Assembly: GCA_900239685.1 (NCBI GenBank) | Contig: OENT01000011.1 | Location: 62,001 to 126,000 of the forward strand | Direction of reading: 5' to 3' | DNA: 64,000 nucleotides | Source: Rotaria macrura | Taxonomy: Eukaryota; Rotifera; Eurotatoria; Philodinida; Philodinidae | Position numbers and translations under genes: made by a program | Shown: one piece after another, positions 1 to 12,100 of the stretch | How the letters are laid out: each line of letters starts with the position of its first letter | How positions within the stretch are numbered: the stretch's first letter is position 1 | The notes under the pieces: model-generated | What the model was told of the DNA's origin: nothing | What the model saw: only the letters and a program-made list of their open reading frames with translations | The model's database searches: none

Positions 1-139
1 TTTTTGAATTAACAGAAAAAAATCCTACACGATGGAATGTATTGACATACGGTGTATTTCTCTTTCTTTTTATTCTGTTACATAGTTTATACATCACATT
101 CACTGATGAATAAAATGATAATAGATCGATATTAACCCA

Positions 140-3100
140 ATGATAAAAACAACAAATCTAACTAAAACACTTTACAATACTCATCCAACTCATTCCCAAC
201 CAATAAATTTATTTACACCATCAACAACTTCATCATCAGGATCAGCATGTGAAACAGATCCATCATCGATAAGTTCCTCGTATAAGAGTAATGTTGGTGT
301 CAATGATGACATGAATGTTAATCAACATGAAGACTCAAGTTTATCATTGATTACTCTTGTCGATAAACTAAAACGTGAATTAACAACAGCAAAACAAGCT
401 AAGAACCAGTTAGCAGCTCTCTATAAAGTAAGCCTAGCATTATTATTCTTCTTTTCAATACGCATAACATAACGGTTCGTTGAGAATGTTTGTTGTTTTT
501 TACAATCTCTAACATGTATTCATACTTCACCTACTTGACAGCATAGGAAATCAAAATCAAGCACGTTATTTGTGATTTTGTTTTTCTTTCGGAGCTATAT
601 TAGTTCTAGTGAAAATACTTTTTTTCCCTAGGTAAAATGTAAATCTGATCTTGACAAATCGGCTAAAATTACAAAACTTCGTTTACAGTTCGAATATGAA
701 TTGAGTACATTCTGTAAACAAGATCAAAAAGATCTCGTATGCTATTTACAAAGGCAATTAATCATGCGTGATCAACGTATTACAGAGTTGTCTTATGATA
801 TTGAACAATTAAAAAATAGTATGTTAAATGATAATAATGATAATGAAAAAATAAATAAAAGAACTCAACCAGTACAAATTTTACGAAGCAATGATCCTGA
901 TCTTGTTACTTCCACGGTAAGTTAAATAATCAGTTTTTTTTTCTGTCCTTTCGTTTCTGGCACTCCATTATTTTAAATGATTTCTCCGCCATTATCCATG
1001 CGAGTTGCCTTGCATCGCCCTCTATTTCCTCCACGTCATGGCTGATTCATGATAAAGGTAGTTCTTGATTCGACACCATAGTTTGTTATTTGTTTACCAT
1101 CCTCCGCTGTTTCATCACAACTGTTTTTTTTATTCCTACTCTATTATCGAGTCGAACATCCAAGTACATTTTTCGTACGCTTACCTTTTTCTTAACAAGT
1201 CGAATTATTTTTCAAAAAAACAAACTAATTAAACATGAGTAATGAATGGGATGGTGGTAATGTAGAGAAAGGTGCTAAAGTTTTCAAAACCAAATGTGCT
1301 CAATGTCATGTTGTTGAAAAAGGTGCCGGTAATAAACAAGGACCTAATCTTAATGGTTTATTCGGTCGACAAACTGGCCAAGTGTCCGGTTTTGCTTACA
1401 GTGATGCTAACAAAAACAAAGGAATTACTTGGGGTGAAGATACACTTTGGGTTTACTTGAAAGATCCAAAGAAATACATTCCCGGTACAAAGATGATCTT
1501 CGCTGGATTGAAGAAAGAAGAAGAACGTCGTGACTTAATTGCTTACTTAAAAGAATCGACCAAATAGAAAACGTTCTCCGACCAAGTGTTTCTTTTTTTC
1601 ATTCTTGCTTGTTGTTTTGTTTTTCTTATATATGTACCGTTCTCCTAAGGAATGTCCAGACCTGTATCTGTCCTCCAATCTTATAGGGTAATTCTAATGT
1701 TCTACCTGTCTTCATCCCTAGCAGTAAAAGATATTTTGAAATAAAAAACAACAAGGTAAACTAGTTTAAAAAAGGAAAAAGAAAACGTCTGACTAAAAAT
1801 ACGTTGTACAACGAATAGTAATAGACTTAGTAAGAATATTCGCATTTACATGGCACCAGCTTGGTCATCGTCACTTACGTTTTTTTTTCTTTCTATTTCA
1901 TTCATACATTCATTTCTACTCTTTCTTTTACTCAATGGAGACGAGTACGCGACAAGTGACTATCATTGATGAATTGTGTGATAATGAAGAATCGAAAGCT
2001 GTACGAAAATTTGCAATATTTCACTACATTTATTTTGATTAAATATATGTTTCATAATCATTTTTATTTTCTCTCATAAAATTAGAATCGTCGATATTAC
2101 GACGAACAAGAACGAGGATTACAAAGACAGAATATCGAATTGAATGATCGTATCAAAAGATTTGAAAAACAATTAGAAGTACTCAGACAAACTCAACCGG
2201 TATAACAAAAAAGAAAGACAAAAAGCTTTTCGTTTTATTCAATCTTCTTAATTATTATCATTGTTTAGAGAGATCATGATAAAGAATTAATCAAACGAGT
2301 TTTATCGAAACAAGCAATCGAATATAATAAATTAATAAATAAAAAAGATCAAGAAATAGAGCAACTAACTGAACAAATTCGACAACTTTCAAAAGTAAAG
2401 ATATCGAATTGAGAGTATACATTTGTAACTATCCATTATTTATTTAGTCACGTCTTCTCGAATCAGCATTGCGCCAATCAAACATTGAAAGATTACATCT
2501 TGAAAAACATCTTCTATCATCAGTCTCATCATTAAACTCGACCACAACAACTAATGTCGGTGTAAGTTACCCTAGATCTAACGGAAGTCAATGTGTCAGC
2601 GTGTGCAATTCCTATATTTATGTGCCAGTTCTGTACGGCCTATTTCCGTTTCACTCATATGAAGAACACTAAGCTTCAGGTGTATGTCAAATCCGCTGAG
2701 AAAAGAAAAGAAAAATCCTATTCGTTACTTTGTCTCTTCATTTTCTATTGCTCAAATACGAAGAGAAAAGAAAAGAAAAAAAAAGCTAAGACCAAAAGAA
2801 CCATCTGTCATTGATGTTCATATTAATAGTTGAATGCAAAAAATTATAAAGCAGATTAAAAGAAATATAGAAATAAAAAAAATCTAGACATGGCCCATTC
2901 ATCATCAATACGTTTCACTGGACTCATTCGTGATGTTCGAACATCGAAACGTAATTTACAACAAACTCTATCACAGGTTTTTTGTTGTCGTTTATCGTTC
3001 ATGTTTGTTTCTTGTATTCTTGATTTCAATCATCCATTCGAATTGTTTTCCTCATAGCCGACAACAACAACATCAACAACTACAACTGAAGAACAACCCA

Positions 3101-6100
3101 ATTCTCCGAAATCTAATTCATCATCAACATTTGTTGATGATTCAATTCATAATCAAGCATTGCAAAAGATGAATGAGGGGTTAAAAACAGAAATACAACG
3201 TTTAATACATTCTAATGAAGATAATGCGGCTAAACTAAAATTACAGGTTTTTTTTCTTTCTTTCTTTCTTGCTTGTTTTATTGAGTTATTATCTAGTAAA
3301 CGAGAAACATAAAATGAGATATTTTTCGACAACTCAAACAATGAAACAATTATTTTCGTTTTTATCTAATAGCGTCAAGAATATGATGATCTTCAACATG
3401 CATATACAGATCTTGAAACAAAATATAATCGATTATTAGAAATAGAAACACGTTATAAAAAAGAGAAATTATCATACGATTCTTGTTTACATGAAAATGA
3501 ACAATTGAAAGAAAAATTATTCGTCATCGAAAATGAAATCGATCGTAAACATTTCGATGAATATAGTGAACAACAGAAAAAGATTAATTTATTGGAAAAT
3601 GAACTTCTACATTCGAAATCAACCCAAAATGAACAACAAGATTTGCAAATGAAAATAGAACATTTACAAAAGGAACTGCAATTAAGCGTAAGTGATTAGT
3701 TCAACGAATAGAATCATTAAAGAGAAAAAATAGAGTATCTATATTCCTTTTCCAAGATAGAACAACTCACTCCATTTGTTTGACTGAATTCTAGATCAAA
3801 GAGCATGAAAGTACAGCGACATTAAATCTACAACTACGAAATGACATTATCAATGCAACTAATACCAGTGAACGAGTCAGTAATTAAAATAAATATTTAC
3901 TTTAAAATATGGTCATTTATTTTTAACGTTAACTAGCTAAATGAAGAATGTGAGGCACTACGAAGAGCTTTAATTAGTAAATCTGATGAATTCGATGTAA
4001 AACAACGTGAAAATGAACAGTTAAAAACTAAAAATTTTGATCTCGAATCAATAATTAAATCATTACAAGATGGTAATAATTTACAAAAACGATTGAACGA
4101 TGAAATCGAAATCAATAAACAAGAATTGAAGAAAAAACAAGATGATTTTGAACAATTTCAAAAAGTTTGTTTAAATGATGCATATGTGACTAAGAAATGA
4201 AAATTTTTGTATTGCTTCTTTTTTAATAAGATGCATGATGCAACTAAACGTGAACAACAAGCAACGATCCATCTACTTGAAGTATACAAAAGTTTTTCGC
4301 AGATCTTTAGTTTTGAGATATCGAGAAGAATTATATCGTTTTAGTAGGATCCGCAATTAGATATTAAAAGAATATTTAGACAATGTCACTTTGAAATATT
4401 AAACAAATCAGACTGATGTAAAATAAATCTCTGAATATTTTTCATAGATGATGCACGTTCAGTCTTTCTTTTCAATAAGTAAACACAAAAAGTAATCTCT
4501 ATGGCATTAGTCAAAACAAAAAGAAAAAGGAAACCTGTCACTTTTAATGTTTATTCTTAGTAAGTTTTTGACAAATTAATAACTTTCAAGCAAACAGCAT
4601 AAATTATAATGTGATCTTGTAAAACATGTTCATTTCTTAGCAACATATCTTCTATATTTTTAATTGTCAAAAACTGAAGTAATCTTATCATGACATGAAA
4701 TAGCCTAGAATACCAATGAGCATGTCTGTGCAGAATCATGCCTATCTGATTAGACAACAACGGAAATATTAACACTATTAGATATAGTGCGCAGATTTGA
4801 GAGAAGAGACATTTCGAAATATAATCTAAAAATACTACGGAAATATTTTATTAATCAGATAAACTGAGGGAAATATAATACATAACATTGATGTATATTG
4901 TCTTTCGAGGATATGAATTAATTAAGAATTTTGAATGAGAATGTATATAAAATTAATGATATTGGCCATATTGACGACACGAAAATAAATTAGTTTATCA
5001 TAATAGAATGTTATTGACGACACGTACTCTTTCTTTTATGCAGCCTTTAGGTGAAATTTCTCGAGAGCACATCATTTTATAGTTTCATTCTACTGCGTCA
5101 TCAAAAAATGTTTAATGTCCAATATCTTTCGTTCTCTCGTATAAAGTAATTTATGTTTCATTACTTCCAGCATAACTAGAGAGAAATGACAGTTATGTAC
5201 CTCATTTCACCTTAAAATCAGCTGACTCTTAATTAAGAGAAAAACCTTGGTGATAGTCTACAAAAAGAAACCGAGACAGGAAGAGATAGATAGAGAACTC
5301 TAACAAGTTGATACTTGTGCTCATATTGACAGAGTCCTTGTGATATCTTCTCTAGTAGGGTTAGTACTCCATACAGTTCTATTTTTGCATATTGATGAAT
5401 TTATGAATGGATATACTTACTCTATTTCAGAGTGATATCCGTGAAGATCGACCATAAAACTTATTTCAGTTCGAATGAGGTACTTTATAACTAATGAAAA
5501 AAAAGGAAATAGCAATATCAATTTCAAGTAACAGGAAACATCTGTTAGTTGAATCGCGGCAATCATCAGGATTCATCTATAGTGTTTTATAAGTTCTAAC
5601 AATATGTGGAATCATCAAGGAGAAATAAACCACTCTGAAATCCGACACTGTTCTACAAGGGTAGATTTTAGGCCAGAGAAATTATCCTACTTGAAAAGTT
5701 CATCAATTTAATACATGAGAATTTATGTTCGATGATTGCTTGAATATCTTTCTTTTCTTAAAAAAAATCCTAGAAGCATCATCAGTTTGTATAGAATTTT
5801 GATAGAAATCAACGGAATCCAGGCGACCGTATGACATTCGGATTTTAATGTGGAAATTTGAATAGAATATTACGCAATCTTTCGACCGATCTCTGGTCCT
5901 ATCATCATCAGATACTTATTAGTAGTCAATTAATAAAATAGGTTTTTCTCGTCGAAATCAGATCGTATCCTATAGTTGGACTCATTCATCTGGGAACAAA
6001 AAAAAAACGGAAGACTGAACTCTTTTATCTTGAAAACCTAGACTAGCCGACCGATCTACATACAATAGATCGAACCTGTCAATGAAATCTTGCTACATTG

Positions 6101-9100
6101 TCAACTGCTATAAGTTACCTTAATAGCTTGCCGCCTACTGGCATGATGCCTCACGATTGACAATGACAGTTATTGATCCGATTGTTATGTGATCAGTGAG
6201 ATAATGTTTAATTCCCCTTATTTCTTTTTATATTGACACAAGCATATTGAAGGATAGTGAATAATTTTGATTGATAAAGAATGTTCGATTCAAAATCCGA
6301 GACCTACGCCTGTGCTATTTATGCCTTATATTAATTATCCGATGAATCAATAGGATAAATTCAAATACGTATGAGAAATTCACATGTGTTTATTTTTTTT
6401 ATTTCAGGAAAAAATTCATGATCTCGAACGTAAAACTGAATTACAGTCTTTAAATTATGAAGAGCTTCGTCTTCAATTAGAAACTTTGAAAACACAACAG
6501 CATCGTTCATTACCTTCATCCATTGGGAATAATAGCCCTTCGATAACAAATCATCAGAATCCATTATCAGTTATAAGTGAATCTCAAACATTAACTAGAG
6601 ATGACAGTGCACCAATTCAATCGCGTCATGAAAATTTAGCTCGAATCGTTATAGCTAAATATTCTTATGAACCATTGAGATTTTCTCCCAATGATCATCC
6701 AGAAGTTGAATTACCACTTAAACTCGGAGAATACTACCTTATCTATGGCAATATTGATGAAGTAAACGTTAAAGATATTGTTACGAATTTTAATCTTTCT
6801 GTTTCTATTTAAAGGATGGTTTTTATAATGGAAGGAATTTAGAAGGTCGATATGGTTTAATACCATCGAATTTTGTTGAACTGGTCAATAATTTCAATGA
6901 TATACCGGAAAATGTAAAATATATCATACAAAAATTAATTGGTAGCACATTTATTACCGACGAGCGAACTTCATCGTATCGTGAATCAACATCGAATTAT
7001 GATTCCGATGCTTTCAATATGAATTCTTCGATTCCTATTTCAACAGTTCGAACACCAAGTAAATAGATAAAAATAAAACAATAATATTATTTTCACACAA
7101 AATGAATTCTTTCTATTTGTAGCACATAGCCATACATCAGATCAAACAATAAACGATGTTTTCTATGGAAAAAACAGTAAAAACATATACACTCGATTTC
7201 TCATTATTGTTCTCTATTTAAATTAAATAAAAACTTGTTTCATTACTTCTCTAGTTCCATGTCCAACTAATCTTCATGTTGAAAAGATTTTTAATAATAG
7301 TGTTTTGATTGCATGGGATCCTACATTATCTAATCTACAAATATTAGGCTATCAAGTTATGCTTGATCATACACTTCATTCAACAATACATCCAAATGAA
7401 CGTACACGAACTTTAATTGAAAATATAAATTTAAATGAAAAACAATATCGAATCAGTATTCGAACCATGACACAACTTGGTGTTTCACGTGATCAACAAT
7501 GTACATTATTATTAACTAATTCGAAAGATTTATCTTACATGCCAACAGACTTACGTGTTGATAGAATACAGCAAACATCAGCCGTCGTTTCATGGTGGCC
7601 AGCATCGAATAATCTTAGTCATAAATTATTTGTCAATGATAAAGAAATACAAACATTTAAGCCAGGAATCTATCGATTTAAATTAACAAATATAATACCA
7701 AATACAATTCATAAAGTTACGATTAAATCAAAACCATTGGTAAACACTAGTCCACAACAACAAGTTGCAACATCAGTGGAATTTCGAACGACTTCATTTG
7801 GTATGAATGCATCAAATACGAGTTGAATTCTATAGTATAGAAGTGTAATGAATAGCAAACGAAGTGTATATATTCGATTAGGGTCCATCGTTTTTAGGAA
7901 TTTTCATATACGTATGAGGCTCTAATTCTCATTCCTTTGAATGAATCATGTTTTCGCTTCGAGACCATGAACACTGAGTAGATTTTAATTAGTGTGTTAG
8001 AATGACTATTTTTACACGAAGCTATTCTCCCTTGTCAACAACAGTCGCTGTCGCAACAGAGAAATTAGTATGAACGATTTATTTTTAAAGATTCAAATGT
8101 GAACTTTTCGAACTGTTATCAATTATTTAGACTCAACATTAAACTTGTCCAACATCAATAAAACGTTGTATTCATGCCAGTCTCTAGCCGGGAAATTTCC
8201 TAACTGAACAGTATATTTCTTACGATTATAAATACGTATTTCAACGTTGAAAAGTATTATTTTGCATGTTTTCGAAGAGAATCATAGTATGATGGAACGA
8301 TTTTTCGTCAAAAATAGAAAACATACATGATAGGGTCGCGTTCTTTTTTTCTGAATATTCAATGCTCATGAAGATTAACATGATATATGTATAAGTTCAA
8401 TTTGGCATAGCACTGAGCAAGTACTGACTTTTTCGAGTACAAGTACCCGAGCAGTCAAAATTCCGAAAAAAGCGCCTTTTATTTTTCTAGTTCAACGCGT
8501 TCTACACAGCCAAAAATGTCCAAATTGTCGCGTTTTTACACGTTATAAATTGACGTATCCTCTAGCAGTGAGAGATGTGAAATTAAACCGTTTAAATGCC
8601 TTTCTGATTTCTGAGCGTTAAAACGTGTTTAGCGAAAGAAAAAAAAATCGTCGAAAGGCATTAATTTTAATTTTGTATTTTCTTCGTTATTGAGAACGCA
8701 CTATAACAAGTTGCTCTGTGTCCTAGTACAGAGAGACCAAAGAACTTTTGATTAGAAGACAGTTAACTTACGATTAGACTAGACTTACGCGTTACTGAAT
8801 ATTTTAAAATTTACTACTGATATTAAACGAAAATTCCGGGAAAACTATTTCTATAAATACAACTCTTAACAAATATTTATTCGATATTTTATTGTTTCAT
8901 TGAATAATCAGTGTTTTTCGTTCAGTTTCAGTTAATATCTATTAATCATTTAAAAAATTTTTTATTATATATTTATAAATATTTAGTTTAAAGATTTTAG
9001 AAGCATCAGCTTCCGCCTTTCGAATTTTTAATTAAAATGAAATATAACGCAGCAACAAAATGGTTACTTCACAGGTGTCAACACATCGTTTCTCTTCCTC

Positions 9101-12100
9101 GTTTATGATTTTCCTGTAGTGCAGTCACTCCACTGGAGTGACAAATGAAGGAATAGGACAATAATACTGGACGGGCTGAGTTACAGTTCATCTACATCTA
9201 TACCATAGGTTAACTCAACTGTTAAAATGCATTGATTTCTGAAAATTCATCTATTAGATGCGTGAAAATGCGTTATGGCGAGATCAACTCGTTTATACGC
9301 GTTGTCTTCTGTTTCCTGTGAACTGAACGACTTAAATGCGTTCTTTCTCTACCTTTTTTCCTTCAACACATCAAAATACCGTTTTGGCGTTTTTGTGACT
9401 GGGTGGGATACGAAAGAGTTTCCTAAGACATCACTACAAAAAATTTAATTATTAGAGTTAACAATGACGTATCAATTGTGCTATCAACAAAGTTATGATT
9501 CTTGAATCAACATTTTCTTATCATGGTTTTTTTTTCTGATGTGAATGTTGGCCTTGTTTTTATTGGCAACCACATTCTAGTTTTGTGTTAGTTTTGCAAC
9601 ATTGAATTTATTTTATTCATTAAGAATCAGTCATGTTAACGAAATGAAAGTACATTTTTATAACCTACAGAAACGAATCAGTTACCAATTAAATTCTATA
9701 TGACAAATGGAAGTAACAAATAACACATGAGCACAGCTTTGCTATACTATGATGTGAGGCCTATGCACTTACCAATACATATATATATATATATATGCAT
9801 AGAACAAAAAGAAGAAAAACGCTATTCATTTCATTGTGAAAGAATACAAACTACAATTTTATTAAAATTTATGCTTATCAAAGATTTCGAGTAATCGAGC
9901 ACGAATAGTTGCAGTATTTTACGTAGCTCTGATTTGAAATAGTTTTATGTTAGACAAATTCAATAAATAATAATGACGTACTCTTTCTAATAAAACAAAT
10001 ATCACATTGACTGCTCAGTGAGATCCCATTTAATATCTAATATGATAAAAAATTCATATGAACTGAATCGATAATATTTTTGGTTTGTTTTAATTTTGTT
10101 CTTTGAATTCATTTGCATATTTACAATTATAAATTTCAACAGAAAAGTATACTATTTGAAATTGTTTTTATTCATCATTACATTTCTTAGCAGATTTCAT
10201 GAACATGTTCTTTATACGGCCAAGATGTAAATATGAAATAAATCTACGGACTTTTGAAAGAGACAAAATAAAGAAACTTCTGATTGCTGCTATATAGATG
10301 AAAGCATTGATTTCCTTTTCATGTGAATCTCATACATGTATTTTTTTAATATTCTAGACGAATCCGTCGAACCACCTCGACGAGTTCAAGTTAGTCCTGA
10401 TCCACAATTGAATACAGCACGTATTTCATGGGAACCATTATCGTCAATAAACAAGACTCGTGGCTATCGAGTACTTATTGATGGACGTCATATACTTGAC
10501 ATACCAAATGCATCAAGTATGATTAGATAAAATTTATTTTGTTTCAATACCTCGATATCTTTTATATTAGATGATCACACAGTTATCAATATGAATATAA
10601 TACATCATGGACGATTTTTAACTATTCGTACGTTAACAGACAATGATAGTGAATCACATGATTCGATTGCAGTCGATCTTGATGATGTTTTTAAAAAGGT
10701 AAAACTAAATTATTACTAAACAATACAGTCTCGCATTATATCAAGAAAAAGAGTTCTATATACATTAGCAACACTATTCTAATATCGTTTATCTACTTAT
10801 AATTTTCATTAAGACGTATTAGAAAAACGACAACATTTCTTCGAAATCTTTGTTACGTTAGGATAGACACTCTGTGATGAATATGAACAAAAAAACATCA
10901 TCAAAATATTATCTATGAATGCTGAAAATATTCATTCTTTTCTAGACTTCACGTTCATTGACAACCATGTCATCTGGACCATCCATACCTATGATATCAT
11001 CTGCTTTAATAAAATCTACATCCAATGGAAAAGACATGCCTCATCCGTTGATTCGCTCATCATTAGAGTCTCCTTCACTAACATCATCAACAAGCACCGA
11101 TATACCACAAATTGATCTTAGTCCACATAGTGTTAAAGCCATAACACCGAATAAATATTCGGATTTCACTCGAAGTCAAACATTGCCAAATAAAAATAAT
11201 TTACAAATAAATCCATCATCTCATGTAAATAATAACTTACTCGATAAAATGAATGTTTTACCACGATCATTTGTTGCCCTATTTGATTATGATCCACGAG
11301 CTATGTCACCAAATCAAAACAGTGAAGAAGAATTACCATTCAAAGAAGGACAAATTATCAAAGTAAGATTGTTCGACATTGAATAAAGTTCGATGTTGAA
11401 GTGTTTAGTTTTCTGTTTCCCACAAACAAAGACAAATGAGTACAGAAATCTAAACAATATCTGATCAATCATGAGATAGTTGACAGAATCTAGCTGAATT
11501 ATACTAAAATATCAATTAATATTCATGTTCTCGTTGTATTTCAAATCGTAAAAAATTTTCACTTGAGTATGCATAGTGTTACGCTTGACTTATTTCTTCG
11601 TAAGTTCTATGTTACATATGAATACTTGGATATTTCATCAGCGCTAATTTTAAATATCCTATGAAAAACTCATACATGATACAGAAGAGATTTTTTTTAT
11701 TGATTCATAAGAAGACGATCTATTTAATGGTTGTGGCATAATCAATAGTTTTATCATTTAATAGAGAATACTATTGAATTAGAATACATATGCAATATAC
11801 TTTAGATCTATGGTAATCAAGATGCTGATGGATTTTATATTGGTCAAACTGAAAATGGTCATGTTGGTTATGTACCTAGTAATATGATTTCAGAAGTAGA
11901 AATTGATGATTCTGATAATGAATCGAATATAATGAATGGTATGATTATTATTAGAAAAAAAAGATGTTATAAGAATTTAGCACTGTAAAATAGAACTTAG
12001 ATTTCTACATAGAATCAGAGTTGTCAACAATCAACTGGCTTACTTAAAGTTTTTTTGAAGAGTTTTGTTCTTGAATTCGAAATATTTTCCTAGAATATCC

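Noticed and set aside
8460-9400. Possible inverted-repeat element with GCGTTT words in a RIM-binding protein intron
   Set aside because: The two stretches match only in short words; no defined ends or flanking duplication.
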